Below, in pieces: positions 36,101 to 51,100 of a DNA stretch of 64,000 nucleotides (the first letter of the stretch is position 1; each line of letters begins with the position of its first letter). Origin of the DNA: Galbula dea. Lineage: Eukaryota; Chordata; Aves; Piciformes; Galbulidae. The stretch spans positions 3,118,327-3,182,326 of the forward strand of contig VWZX01008936.1 of NCBI GenBank assembly GCA_013399015.1, read 5' to 3'. Under the pieces are notes generated by a model. It saw only the letters and a list, made by a program, of their open reading frames with translations, did no database searches and was not told the DNA's origin. Position numbers and translations under genes: made by a program.

Positions 36101-39100
36101 CTGTTGAGAAGACATTGCCAATTTTCAGTTTGTGCATAAGTCAGTTCAGGCATTCAGTGTTTCTTTATTTAACCATAGGGTCCATTTGGTTCTTTGCTGT
36201 AGGCCTCATGGAAGGATGATGATGAGGACCCACCAATTCTGTAGAATAATAACATGCTAATAAAACATGTGTTCTTTCTCTCCCTTTTAAACCTGCTTCT
36301 GCATAGAGAATGTGTGGCTTTGTGTCTTACTTTAAAATATTGGCTTCCATCAAAGCATCTTGTCTGCTTTGTAGCGAGACTGAAACAAATGTTTGAAGCC
36401 TTGGCTTATCTTTACAATCATTAGCATTTAGCACAACTACCTATGCCTCAGTCTTTGGCTACATAAGAGCTTTATTCTTTTTAAACAAAGTTCAAGTACA
36501 ATATTTATTTAGTGTTTGGATGTTATTTAGGAAACATGAGCAGCTGTGTTAGGTTTGCAATTAGATTTACTTAGTAAATTTCAAAGAGAGCTGCTTTGCT
36601 CAGTGAGATGTGTAATCTACAGAGAGTGCTAACAATAGAGGAAGTTTTCTGAGAAGTATCTAGACACTGATACTATTTTCAGGAACCTTGGTATTTTTTC
36701 CTTCATAAGAAAAGATTATGTGACAGGGATGTCACTTGCAGTAAGTCAGAGGAGTTCTCAATACCCCAAATATGTATATTTTTAAGCTTAAAAATATGTT
36801 TTCCATTTGTCATGAGCTGCTTTTTTTCCTGCTATACCTTTTCTTTCATACAGAAGAAACATTATTGCTACAAAGCTTATTTATAAACTGTATAAAACAA
36901 GAGTGATTTGATTTCTGGCAAGTGGTTTAGTAGCTCACCTTCATTCTTTTTACTTTTTAATAACCAGAAATAAACTAGAGGAATTCTTTTTCTGTTTTGT
37001 CTGTATGTCATGCAGACTTGTTTGAGAACAAGTTGGATGACTAGAATATGATACACTGCTATTCTTGCTGTAAGATGGGCCTGCCATGGGGCAACAAATA
37101 ATTATGTAGACATTCATATGATCAAGAAGAAAGCTTCCCAGAGGGCTTAAGAGAAAATGGCTGTGTCAATGTGTTTCAAGTAGCCAGGAATTACTGATGT
37201 GCTTCTGAAGTAGCAGATTGAATTCTTGTGTTCTCATGATGAGCTGGGGTTGTGTGCCAGCAGGAAGTCTTTTCCTACTGAATTCTGCTACTTAAATTAC
37301 AAAAGACAGAGCCTAATTGTGGAATATTGAATACCACACAAAAAGTGAATGTGTTTTCCATGGAAATTTTACTTGTTTAATTTTTTTCTAAAATTACATT
37401 CCACATGTATTAAAAGTTGCATTGATAAGTTCTTCTGGAGCTTAACTTTCAGTTAAATCCTTGATTCAGTTAAATGAGTTGAAGATTCTTCTCTTGTATC
37501 CTGAAGACAGGATTTCCCTATGTGCTGCTGTCTTTTTCTCACACCCTATTAATTCCCAAAGTGTCATAGTTGCTGTAGCCTTCTTGCTGTCTTTAGTAGG
37601 CAATAATAATCAGTTTTTAATCAGTTACTAAGGTTCAGAAACACCAAGTTGCCCACAAATCAAAGTAGTGTAGAGAGTAGTATACAAAGTAGTATACAGA
37701 GCATGTTTTTGGCAATTTAGTTGGCTCAATCTGCACTTATTTCCAGTGTGACTGGAGGAAATTAGAGTTTGGGTTTAAGAGGATAAAAGTATCTGGATTA
37801 TTGTCGTTTTGACTGATTTTTATCTAAATGTTTCCATAGCCTTCTGACCCCCAAGGAAAAAGAAAAAGATACACAGCTGTTGCTGTGTCTTTATGTAAAC
37901 TGACAGCATGAAAGTTACTCCATTCACTGTCAGAGCCCTTTCCTTCAAGAAAACAAATCTAAACAATGTTAAACTTGATGGAATCAAATAGATACATTTG
38001 GAAAATAGGAGAGTCTAGATTCCTGCTAGAAATTTTTCAGCCTGTATTTAAAAGTGGCTAATGATCTATATGCCCAAATTATTATGCCATAATATATCAC
38101 TTCTTAAAATTAAGAGCCTAGAGCAAACACCTTAAATGAAAAGAAGAATTTACACAACTTGAAATCAGCTAGAGATTACTTGAGAAAAAATAAGATTTTA
38201 TGTAATCTAATGCTAGTATTATATAATAGAAAGCATTGCTAGTTTAATTCACCTGTAAAATTTATCCTTTAATGTAAAGATTTTTAAAGGTGGCTAGGAG
38301 GCATATTTTAAGTTTACAGAAGATCCCTGAAGCTATTTTAAAAAACCCAAATAAATCAGAAAAATCAAAGATTCACACACTGTCAGCTTTTTTATTTTGG
38401 AAGTTACTGGCATATAAATCCAATTCAGAAGACTGAAAACATGCCAGTTCAGATTAGCTTTCAGAAGACCAGTCACAGAGTGACTGAAAAATGAGAAAAG
38501 TTCTTTGAACTGTGAAAGGCCTTCCACATCTTCTCTAAACAGGAAATTATTTTGATGTAAAGACACTGATGTTTTCTAGTAGATTGGAAGCTCAAATTGC
38601 TTGCATTTTTTTCTATGCTGTGATGTAACTGCAAGTGGTAAGCTCGTTCAACCTGGAGAAGAGGTGCCTCAAAGTGGGGACCAGCAACAGCCCCCCAGTG
38701 ACTGAGGGGAAATTGTTGCAAAGACAGGTTCTTGACAGTGGTGTGTAGTGGGAGGATGAGGTAAAAGACATAGTTTGAAATGTGAGGTTCAGAATGACCA
38801 GGTTTTGTTGGTTTTTTTCCCCATGAGGATGGTCAGGTGATGGAGCAGGGGTGGTTGTATTATCTCTGTCATTAAAGGTTTTCGGGACCAAAGTGGTCTG
38901 ATCTCACAGCCAACTGTGCTTTGAGGAGGAACTTAAGCTAGAGATCTCCTGAAATCCATTCCATCCTGAACTGATCCTACTGTGGTGCTCCAGCTTAACA
39001 ACTTACTGATTAAATTCACCTCACAGTCTTCTGTCTTTTACCGTGGGAAAGTGTTTCTCTGTAGAGCAAGAGTTGGGAGTGGAAATTTACCTCTTCTTAA

Positions 39101-42100
39101 ACAAGCACGTGAGTGGACAGTTGTTTAATCAAAACACCTATGCTTCAAAGATGAAGGCCACAATTTTTTTCTGTGCTTTCCTTTAGTCATATCTCATTAA
39201 GAGAAGCTGGAAGAGAAACCCCAAACTCCTCCTTAGTCCCCTTCCCTCCAGCAGTGATGCTGGGTAGTAGATAACTTCTTTGAATATGTTCAGTCATTGT
39301 CACTAGTATGCTCAGTTTCCTGACTTTTCCATAAAGGCTTGAGACAATATGTTGAGCTTTTAGCAAATCTCAGTCTAAAAATAAAAGGAACAACTGAAGA
39401 TTAGGAAGTGCAAGCAGTAACGTTAAGCTAAGAGCAGTAATAGCTGCCACAAAGTCTTCAGTATGATTAGATTATAATACTGCAAGACAAGAACATAACG
39501 TAACGTGTGCATAGTGATTCAGTTAACAAAGCAACTGCTAACCTTCAAAAATGGGCTTTCTTTCTTGTAAAAACATGGGGTAATTTCTGACATGTAGTAC
39601 AAAACCACCAGCTTGAAAGTAGATTGTAGAGGGAATTAACCTCTTAACTTTCTCTCCCTGTTTTAAGTTGTTCAGTTGGTTGAAGGGTGTCTTTGGGCAT
39701 AAAAAGCTTCTCAAACTGTGTTATCCAGAGCAGCATCACAGTGACAGCTGTTTGCAGCTATCAGTGTGCACATGCTCACCTGAACAGTGGAAAGTGCCTG
39801 GTAAGATCATTTTACTGCTAATTGATTGCCTATGTATAGCAGCAACTTCTGTCAGCTCATCTGGCTCTGCTCATAGTGCCTGCTGTAAGGATGCTGAGTG
39901 CAGAGCAAGTCCTGTGGAGCTAGAGGTCACTGGGTGGAAGAGGCATGTCAAGAGTGGGAAATGTGATGATAAATGCATGAAGGGTTAGGATTGGTTGACA
40001 GTTCTTGGGAAATGAGTATTTAGTCTTTGTGCAGAGTTATATGGAAGGAGACAGTTGTCAAGAGGCTGATGGGTATAGTGGGGAGTGGTCACATTTAAAG
40101 GTTTATCTAGAGAACTGGCTGGTAGTCCTAATGGAGCACTGCCTCCAGCAGTGGCAAACTGTTTGCAAATCCCTGTTTTAATTAGCCTGGCCAGCTGACC
40201 TTAGAGTCACTGTTAGAGGCATGTCTGTGTAGTGTTGCATGGGAATTTTGTCATGCTAGTGGTCCTCTCTCGGCTGTAGTTCTATTCTAGCCCATTGCTG
40301 CTCATCTCTTGTATCTGGGTTTAAAGGGAGACCACTGTGTTCTGGGGAATTCTTTATGGAGCAGGGATCTGACACAATTAGGTACTCTGGCTAGAGTCCC
40401 TCTTGCCTTTCTCTTGTGCTTGAAGAGAAATCGGTTGGAGTTCTAGTCTCCATAACAAGAGACCCCATGATTTCCTGCTGACTTGAGCTTCTTGAGGAGT
40501 CTTAGTATCTGTTCTCATTCTTTACTTACATTTGTTGTGAACATTCTGTTTTTTCAGTGACTTTAAGGAAATAGTTAAAGTAGCTGCCTCCTTTTATGCC
40601 TTTCTGGTTGCAGTGCAGCATGAGTGGTCTGCGCTGCGCTGTTGGTGTGGAAGGTTGTGCCTGGTTGCTGTTGGAACGATTTCTCTAATAATAGCTGTAG
40701 ACTTGCCTGAGGTGCTTCAGATATTAGATGAGTACTGTTGGGTAGTCAGTCTTATGAAGGGTGCAGTTATTTGTTGAATGCTGTGTATGTGCTTATTATC
40801 CCAAATAATGTGTTGCAGTAAGCACTTATCTTTGCAGCAGCAGCATCTTAGGGCTTAATTGACTTTACTGCTTTTTTTCTACCTCAGTAACTTTGCCTTA
40901 CTGTAAGTTTAGATTTTTATTTCCTTTGTTGTTTTACTGCAAGTCTGGTTTTTCTTCTAATTTACTCTGTGGAAGATGAAAAATATCAGATGCAGATGAA
41001 ATGTTTTTTACTCTTGAATAAGTCAAAACATATTTCATGCTAAAGAAAACGTTCTTTTCTAAATTACATGTTTTGTTTAAATTTATGCAAATGAATAGTC
41101 TTATTTACCTTTGGAATACTGGTAGTTATGGGGAATTTGCATATTCATAACATTAAATTTATTCTTTTAAAAAATGCAGGACCAGAGATTTCATTTTAAG
41201 TTAGTGGAGTTTTTTTGAAGAATACAATGTGTATGTATTGTGGTATCCCTCATTCCAAAATACGTATTTTAAATATTGTTAATATTCCTATGTAGTATGA
41301 TACTATTTATACCCAGAAACATTTTCACTATGCTTTCCTGAAAATGTATTACCTCATGTGTTGTTATTTCAGGAATTGGGAAAAACTGTTGCAATCTTTC
41401 TATATTCAGATAGGTACTAGAGCACTGTGCAGTGTCTACCAAACCAGCAGATCATCTAAAATGGGGGTGAGGGATGGCAAGTCTTGATTCAGAGCATGTT
41501 GTTTAGGTTTATCCACAGATATCAAAGGAGTACAAGAAGCTAATTCCAAAATAAAGCTGAATTTCAAGTATCTCTTCAATAGTTGAATGCTTAACCTTGC
41601 ATTTGAACTGAAGGTGATCTTGTAGTTTTATGCAGTATATTAATTTAGGTCACTGCCTTTAGATTTGCCATAAAAAACTAAAATGAAAAGACTTACTTTT
41701 TATGGTTTCATTTTAGTGACAGTGGGAATTCTACCTAAATGCAATTTAATGTAAGGACTATAAAGTGTGGAATGATGTGATTTTAGGACATTATGCCTCC
41801 ATGTTCTCTGATCAGTGAAGGCTCCTGCATGCTGTTCTGCAGGATTCCGGGAAAGAGGCAACATTATTTGTTCCTTTGTTCCAGCACTGGACATTCCCAT
41901 AAGCCAGCCAGTCTTGATGCAGCATTTTGGAGAAGTTTGTCATTACTGCATGGTTACAGTTAGTTTATTCTGAGCCCAGCTGTAATTCTTTCTGTTTATT
42001 TCTAGGAATTTAGAACATGATGAATTAAAGCTCTTTGACTGCTTTGTGAGGTCCTGGTCTTTTGATCATCAGTGGTTGATTTATAAGCACTGCAAGGCAG

Positions 42101-45100
42101 AGCACTTGGAGAACTCTCAGGTTGTTGGAATTGGAGGCAGTTTAATTTGAAATGGATTCTTCAAGTGAAAAATGGTTGAATTTTTTATTACAGGCTAGTG
42201 CTGTAGAGGATAGAAGATGATTGGGCTATGCATGTTTTACTGGCTTAGAAAATGTTCAGTAGCAGTTTAAGTTGCTGTAAACAGATAATGAGTTTGTGTC
42301 ACCTGATACCCTTCATTTGTTGTCTCTGTACATTCAAAGGCAGTAAAGAAAATTCAAATCAACTTTTCAAAGATTTCTGCAGCACTGCTTGGCTGCCTCC
42401 ATGATTTGATCTGTTTATGTTATTTTTCTGCCTGTTTAAGTGATAATATCCTGCCATTTCAGTAGAAAATTGTGAATGAAGCATTTTTTGTAAAGTGTGA
42501 TTTGGCAGAGACTGCATGTCTTCTGGCAACCTCTATGTCTAGCATTGTTGCAGTAATACTGAATACTGCAAATATTACATTATATGTGTTTGGCTTCTTC
42601 TGGTATGGATATTCTGTTGCTCATATCCTATTTATGTGCACTGTCATTACAAAATACTGTTTGGCAATATTTCAGGTTTACCTTTATCAAGAGTTAAAAC
42701 AACATTTAGTAGTAACAATTGTTTAATTATCTCTCACTGAAGTAAGTCATGTAGTATTGCAATTTTTTTCATCTTTTTGCAAACTCTGATTCAGGAGAGT
42801 GACATGTCTTGGTTCAGTACTCATGCTGTGCTTGTATGATGTTTTATCTTTGTGACATGGACACCCTGCCTCAGTATTGTTATGATCTCTAGGATATGAT
42901 GTCCCCAAACAGTTAACTAACATTAAAGATATTTATAAAACTATGCATTAACAGCTTGAAATGAAATACTCAGAGATTATTTATAAAATGTAGAACATCA
43001 CCACAATGTACCTGTCACAGATGGAAAAAATGTGTATATTGGCAGGTGTGTAGTCCATTGAGTAAGTTTATAGACCTAAAATCTTACTCAAGACTGCCAG
43101 AAATTATAGTTTGTCTTCAGTACTGGATGTGAATTAGCTTAAACAGAAACAGGAGTCCCATTAGGCAGGCAATTATTTATTACCTGTGTATCAGAAGAAA
43201 GTAATTTACCAGGCTTTTCTGAGAATGCGACTGTGACATTTGTTTCTGTAATGTTAGCTAGACAGCATGGTGCAGTTCTGACTTGTGTGTTTGGTAGGGA
43301 TATATACATAGCATGTTTTCATTTCCTTCCAGAATGAATGTGCTGGAGAAACATGCTGAGATGGTCAGGTTTCAAAAAAACCAGCACTTGGTTTGTAGGC
43401 TTTTTCTGGACTCTGAAGTGTCCCCGTTATTTCATGCCTTCATGTTACTGTGTGCATTTAGACTGGCTGACTGCGCTCAGAGAGGTACCTACACAGCCCA
43501 GATTTTTCAAAGGAAATGGAATAGCTGTATTTGAGAGCAGGTTTTTATTCTTGTAATAGTTTATAGAAGTCAGAGACAAGTACTGGCAGCCAGCTAAACA
43601 CTGGAGTTTTTCACGTGTTCACTGAGGGAAGAACATGCTTATATGCTAAAATACCAAGGAAAGTCAGTGATTTTAACTTTGCTGTTGTCATCTGTTGTGG
43701 CCAAAAATGTGTTGGACACATCCCACAGGTAAATAATTTTATACTGGTAGAATATGTGTTGCATACCTAATGAGCCTTTATAAGGTTTCTCATTTTGCAG
43801 TAGAAGTTATTGGTATAGTAGTCAAGCCAAGATTTAGGCTTCCATAGGAACGTGAATCATTGTAGCATCTTCACACTTCAGTGCTCTTCCAAGCAGCACA
43901 AATACCATGCTCTGTTAGCAGTGAAGACAGGGCAAATTAAATTGCGGAGACCACCACTAATATTTTGGCCATGTGCATGTACACAGAGTGCTCTGTCTAG
44001 ACAAATGGCATTGGGAAATGATGATGTAGTATGTAGGAACCTTCTTGTGCTGTAGCATTATATGTTACTTTATAAGATAAGTGGACAACATACTCAGTAA
44101 TTCTAATAGTATGATTTGTGTTAACAGTGCAGATAATGTAGTGTGAGAGCAAGAGGTGAAAAAACTTAATTCAACGTAGAAGACGGTATTTTTTCATAAT
44201 GATTTTTGTTTTAGGAGCATAATATACAGATTGGATAGAATTTAATTACTGAAGCTGATTTAAGTGTAAAATTAATGTTAATATGGCTTAAGTGAAACAG
44301 TACCTTACATAGTTGAGAAACGGTGCAAAGAAAAACTGGTTACTTAGGTTATGGTTTCAAGTTTATAATCACATTTTATTAAAGTTCTTTGATACTGCAC
44401 CTTGTAAGAATGCTTCCTTAAATTGAAATGCTGATATTAAGGGAAGATAATTATTTTACTGATGCTGCATTATGGGATTTAAATGGATAACTGCTGACTG
44501 TTAAGTACGGTGTGTGTTTAAAAAATGTACCATGTCTCTTTTAAACATAGTACAACAAATACACAGAGGAAAACATTGTGAGTAATAAGTGTTTTGTCCC
44601 ATCTACCTTTTGACAGGAGAATTAGATGACAGAGAACAGGCAAAGCTGGAAGTAAAAGTATGGGATCCAGATAGCCCCCTTACTGACCGTCAGATTGACC
44701 AGTTTTTAGTTGTAGCACGGTAAGATTAAAATCCTCTAATAAAAAAACATTCCTTTTCCTTTTGCTACTGACTATTTATTCCCCTATATCATGTTACTCA
44801 ACTTGTTTGCCATTTTGTGAGCCCTTCTTTTTCCCACAGTTAGCTAAAAGAAAATCAAATCATAATCTTCTGCATTTTTATTGAAGCTACCAATACAGAA
44901 GAAAGAAAGAGAATGAATTTTGGAGTAATGTTGTGCTCCCTGTATTTCAGGTTAAAGTAGAATTTGATACTTCAGACATCAGTCTGCTTTCCCCTCAGAG
45001 TACATGAAACAGGATTTCAGTGCCAGTATTTCATTCTTGTATTATAATACCTGTAATTTTGTCATGTAAAATAAAAGTTAAGAGTAGAAATAAAATAAAA

Positions 45101-48100
45101 ACAAATGACACGGATGCAGAACTTGCCCAATTTGGATATAAGCTGAATAATATGCAGGGCAATTATTTTGGATGAATATCTAAATAAAAGTTTTGAAGCT
45201 TTTCATTAATGAAAACAATCTGCTCAGTTCTGTTTTATAAATTAACATATGACTATGTAGAGTTATGAGAAGAACATCAATGCCCTTGGAATTCATAAAT
45301 GGCTTTAAAAATTATTTCTCTGCTTTAGAAACAAACAAACCTTTCTATAGACTTCTTACTGAAGGAGAACTCTGCACTTATATGATACAGCATGTTTCAC
45401 CTGTCCTGTAATTCATCCTTACAAATACAGTGACTGAGAACTTTCAGTTACAGCTAGTGTAGGGATTTTACCCTGAATCACTCCATCTCCTGCATTTTCT
45501 GTAACCTGGTTGCAGAGTGTAATCTCAGATTTTCTTAGGCAAATAATCCCATTACATGTTTCCAGTTCTTGCTCTTTGTTCTTTCTCCCTTTTGAATAAA
45601 GCATTTCAGGAAGGAAATAGAGGAGTTGCTTTATATTTTCCAGCTGACGTGTATGGTGAAACAGGTTACTGATTTATTATTTTACAGATGAGATGCTGAT
45701 CCACCTTGGTTTCTTCTTTCTACCCCACTTCTCCCCCACTACTACATTCTATACAGCAGTAAAAATTGCCTGCCTTTGTTGAAATTCCAAGCAGAGGTGT
45801 TAACATCACAGTTCAGATCACAGTGCCTGTTGGAATCTCCACAGAATAGAACCAAGAAAACAGAACTACTTCTATCACCAGCAATACAATTCTTAGACAT
45901 GTGTGAGCAGACTGCTGTGGGGTGCCCTGAAAAAGCCAGCAGTGTGAAGATTACATGCATTTTTGGAGAGTTCATTCGTTGCCTTCACTTCCTTCCATTC
46001 CCCTTTTTGCAGACACTGAGCAACTGAAGTAGTATACTGTGAAGCTGAGAATGTTCCTTGAGGAATGTACCGATAAGCAGTCTACTGGGAAGTAGAAAAA
46101 AGGACATTTTTAGAGAAAACCAATCTTTTCTTCCCGTTATTTAAGACAGCCTATGCAATACAGTGCCCTGACCTGAGACTGCATTTAGAAGTTTGAAAAG
46201 TTGGTAAATTCTGTAAAGATGGTTTCTGTTATGTGGGAATGGGTCTTGGTCATAGCTACAGTAACTCTAGCTATCAAAAATCTTATAGAAGGCAATCACT
46301 AATGACCATCTGTAATCAGATGTTACTCAGGTAACACGTTATGGATGTTCTTTCACAAAACATTATTCTCTCCAAGCTGCTTTTGAACTGACAAGCTGTT
46401 TTTAAGTTCCTGTATACTCCTATATTCACAGGCTGCAAGATCACATTTCTGTTGAATTAACTGCTGCTGAGACAGATCCCCACAAATTTCCAGGGAAGCA
46501 GTTCTCCTGTAATGGTTGCAGCAGCTTTAAATTCAGTATGTTGTATGCTTGCAGATAGCTTATGTTGTACTGGGCCATTGAAAGCTGCTTGAGGAACAGT
46601 ATAGTTGGTATTATGATCTTGTAAATGGGGTTTACAGACTTGAAGATATCTCTGCTGTGGCCTAACTGCTGTTCTGTGGGCATTGGCTGTGCCTGTTTCT
46701 GGGTTTCCAGTGAGAATGCTGTTTCTTTGGTTATGTTTAGGTTTGCAGATTTGCAATTCTGTCAATAAGAACTTTTTCCTAAATGTTTTCTTATATGTGG
46801 TTTTGGTTAAGTGTGTGTATGCTATCTGTATTTGAAACTTTAAAAGCATTTTCATGTGATCCTTTTTACGTGCTAAATCAAAGGCATTGAGTGTTTCTTC
46901 TCAGCTTTTTTGGTCTGCTGTGGTTGACTTACATCCTTATACTGTTGAGCTTTTTCAGTCACACAAGCATGCTTTATTGTTTTTGTAGAAGGGGTTTGAA
47001 TACTCTCCTTTTCTATTTTTGTTGCCCATTTGCAAGAACATTTCTGTTTGGCCTCAGGCCTGTAATTTGCCCAGTCTTACAAGGTTTAACTGTATCAGAA
47101 AAGAGAGACTTTTTTTTCGAGGTCTATATGCTTGGTCAGTCTGGGCCTGACACTAACCCTGGTATGCAGTAGTTTGCTGGATATAAAGGTAGAAGAATAT
47201 GTGTATCCTGTACACAAATTGCACGTGGTGGTGTCAGAGCAATCTATGGAGATTTTGAAAAAAGAGTACTTGAATGGAAAGACCCATAACCTTGAGCTCC
47301 TTAAGTAGTCTTGCTTGACTCTGTGGATTTAGAAATCTTGAAATACATGTTTGCTACTACTGAGGCATGATTTGGACCAGGGCTCTTGCTTGAACTAGCA
47401 AAAACATCTGTCACGAGAAGCTTGAGGCAGACTAACGTATTCTGTGTTTGAGCTGGTGTTTGGGATGTCAATCATTTGTTCTCTGGCAATGAGAATTCCA
47501 ATACTATTTTCTGTTCTATTCAGATGAGATAAGACTTCATCAACCAATTTTTGTTCTGTCATTTGTATTGGCAACAGTTTTTCTATGTCTGCTGGCTGCA
47601 AAGAGCAGGGCTCGGAACTGCAGCAGAAGGTTAGGTCAGTCAGTGTTAGCGAATAGTACAGTACAGTGGAAGCGGGTTTGTAGAACTAAAGTGTTTGGTG
47701 CTGAGGACCTAGCATCCATGCTGTGTGCATTTTGTGCAGTTTCATTTTTAGATGAACTGTAATCTGATTTTGTGGACTAGATATCTGTGAGCATGTGGAA
47801 CTGCTATTTAACTTAACAGAAATCCTGTTTGTATGCTACAAGATACTTTTTGATGTTGGTTCAAGTGCAGTAGATAAAGACAGGACAATTGCTTGTTGAA
47901 AATGGTCCTGAATAGACTGAAATGTGGTAGGAGTTGTCAGACCCAGTCTGGACAGATGCTGAGGACTGTAGACCTGACCCAGTTGTGTTTTTCAATCTAT
48001 TTCTGTCAGTTAATTTGGTCTATAATTCATTGCATGATACATTTTTGGTTCAATCCAGTTCCTTTTGTGTACTTTCACAATGTGGTGAAACAGTTAACAA

Positions 48101-51100
48101 CTTTGTTCCTTTATTCTGCTTTACCTCCAACTACATTATCAACATAGTCTTATGCAAGGAATCTATCTCCAAATCAGACTATTTTCCAAACATTTGTGGT
48201 CCCAGCTTATCTCCCAACTAAACCAGAGTTTTGAAGACTCCTTAAAATAGCATTGCATCTTGACCTTAAATTTTTTACTTTGATTTCTTTGATATTAAAG
48301 CAACGTTGTGTACCTTTGGCTAATGGAACATATTTTTCTTCATTTGAATGCTTCCTTAGTTTTTGATGTACAATTGCAGAAGAATGGAAAATTATATGTT
48401 AATCATGTTGAATTAGAATTGAATTGTTGATCCTTCCACTATTGTTCCCACTTTTCCATTTGAGACAGTGATTATTTTCATTGTTTGTTGGTTGCTCTTG
48501 ATTTAGTTGTAAGTGCCCATGGAAGTGTGTTTATTACATGTGTCTATCTTACAGTGAAGAAAGCAACACAATGTAGCTTCAACTACCAATGTGTCTTTCA
48601 TTGTATTGAGGGAAAGGATGCACTAATCAACTGAGAACAATAAGTAAAACCATATAAAAGTGTGCTCAAATAGAATACTCTGTTCTTTCAAGATAATTCA
48701 GTGTAGTCAGTGGCAGTAAACAAGAGACTCCTAAAGCTCACAGATGAAAATAAGTCAGTCACTGGTTTGAAAGCTTTGGTGTTAGTGTTCTGGATTCTCT
48801 TTAGGTGGTGAGATATAAGAGGAATCTCAGTTCATTAAAGAGGTAATGAAATTTAATGACAGAATTGCAACATAAGTTATGTGGTAAAGACGGTGAAAAA
48901 TCTCAATGCCAGTGCTGTGCTCATGAAACTAGATACTTGGTAGCAAGGTGAATTGCAGCATGTAATGGTAAGCAGATGGTTTGGTAATAAAAAGGAAAAA
49001 TATGTTCCTATGAAGTTTACTAGGAGGGTCAAAAATACTGTGTTTTTGCTTATCTGTCATGCTTAGCCAATATGTGTTTATTCCTTTGTGCATTTTGTGT
49101 TACTGTATCTATTCTTGACCAAATTAATTTGAAAATGACTCATTCAGACTTGGAGCTGAATTTCTTTCTTTAAAGAATTTTGATCTATCGCATCATAAAG
49201 AAAAAGTTCTGCAGCAGTATTTTCATGGACCAGCTTTTTAGGGGCTGTAAATCTTCTTCTGTGTGATTGAAATTGCAGGATGGCATACAGATGATTGCTT
49301 AAATTATACCCTGTGAATTAAACTACTTATATGTAGCACATTCTATTTCTGTTGAATAATAAAGATTTAATATATGTTTCATTGCTATTAATGTAGTAAT
49401 GAAACTGAAGGTTAGTTGTGGTGCATAGGGGACATTATATGTGATGTCCCACTACCCAAACTGTGAGAGTCTTTTGGAGAAAGAATAGTGAGAGGTGACT
49501 TTAATGTTTATCATATCATCTCCCTGTGTGCTGTAAATATCTGAAGTGATAATAATGCAGCATAGCACTGTACAGACAGTTACTTAGAAATGCAAGGGAA
49601 ATGTGTCATCTGGAACAGCACCTTTTTACTTTGGATATGTTTTCCTGTCAGATTTTCCATTATCCAGTAGTAAAGATCTCAGGAGTATTTTTCAACTTTA
49701 ATTAGTGTTGTGCTGGTGACATATGTCTCCATGGAAGAAGTAGATTTTTTTTCCTTCTTTCCCAGATTCTAAGTGTCACAAGATTTAAAGAGTGCTAAGA
49801 TATTAATTGCATATTTCTAAAATGCTGTCATTGATAGCAGGTCATCTTTTAGGACTCTTTCCAGCTTGCAGTGAAGGGGAACATTGAAAGCAAAAACTTT
49901 CCTAATATGTAGGAAACCACCAAAGATCCACTTTATTTTCCTCAGAAATGTTTACTCTGAGTTAAGGTGTAAGTCTCATTCATTAGTTTGCATCTATCTG
50001 AGGAAAACTGTGAATTTGCACATTCATACATACACAGAGGTGGTTTACTTAAACACATTTGTCCAGAGTATACCCCCTACTCATCTTGTATCACTGAAAC
50101 AGAGAAACAGTGTGTAAAACTGAACAATTTTAAATTAAACATCCTCAGATTAAAAAGAATCTGTGTCTCAGCTGGCTTTTCAAAGTAGAAGAAAACAGAG
50201 TTACTGGCCTGGATCCAGAACTTTCTGGATCTGATTTGATGCCAGACTGCTGTTGCTATGAGGGAGGCTAGTGAGTGTTTTTATTCTGGTGTGTAATCAC
50301 AGTGGTTCCAGATTTTCGTTGATAAATAGTGTCCCTTTTCACAACTAGTTACTACTGAGTAGTTGAATGTCTGTAAAGGATGACGAGCCACTTCATCCCT
50401 AGACAGTTCAGTCAGGGTTTTTTTGGACAGATATTGTTGAGTTTTGCTGAATTTGTGGATTTATTCAATAGTCTTAGATTCTAGCACTGGATTATCTTGA
50501 TTTGTTTTATGTTTGTATGGTTGTCAGCTGCAATCTCTCTTACAAGCCCTTGAGAGAACATTCTTGTTTCTGGTCTTTAAGATAATTAAAACATTTAGTC
50601 AACCCCTTAAAGCTCTTATACCTGCTTGCTGATACAGCTTGTGCAAAGAGTGATCTGTCTGCTGTATCACCAGTTATTTATCATTCTTGTCCATCTCTGC
50701 CACCTGTGTAATTCACTGTCTGAATGCATTTTGACTTTAGCTTAGCTTGGGAGTCATAGGGAGTGTTCATTTCTGTTTGAAGTCTCAATACTTTAATTGC
50801 TCCTTGAATAACTTAATCTGTGACTAGCTTGCTGAGCACTTTTTTTTGTTACAAGAGTTTATTATTTTTATTATTGAATGAAATATACTTTCAATTAAGT
50901 ATTTACAGTTATTCTTTGGATTCTACCAACTTAGAATACCAACTTTGATCCTCTCCTGCCCAGTATACCACTGGAAGTAATGTCAACAAGTGCATCAATT
51001 CTTACCTCTTTATCAGTTATTTGAAATATACCTAACTTTATGTTGTGTCTTCATTTTGACTTTATGTACTGGGCAACATAATTCACATGTGCTTGAGCTC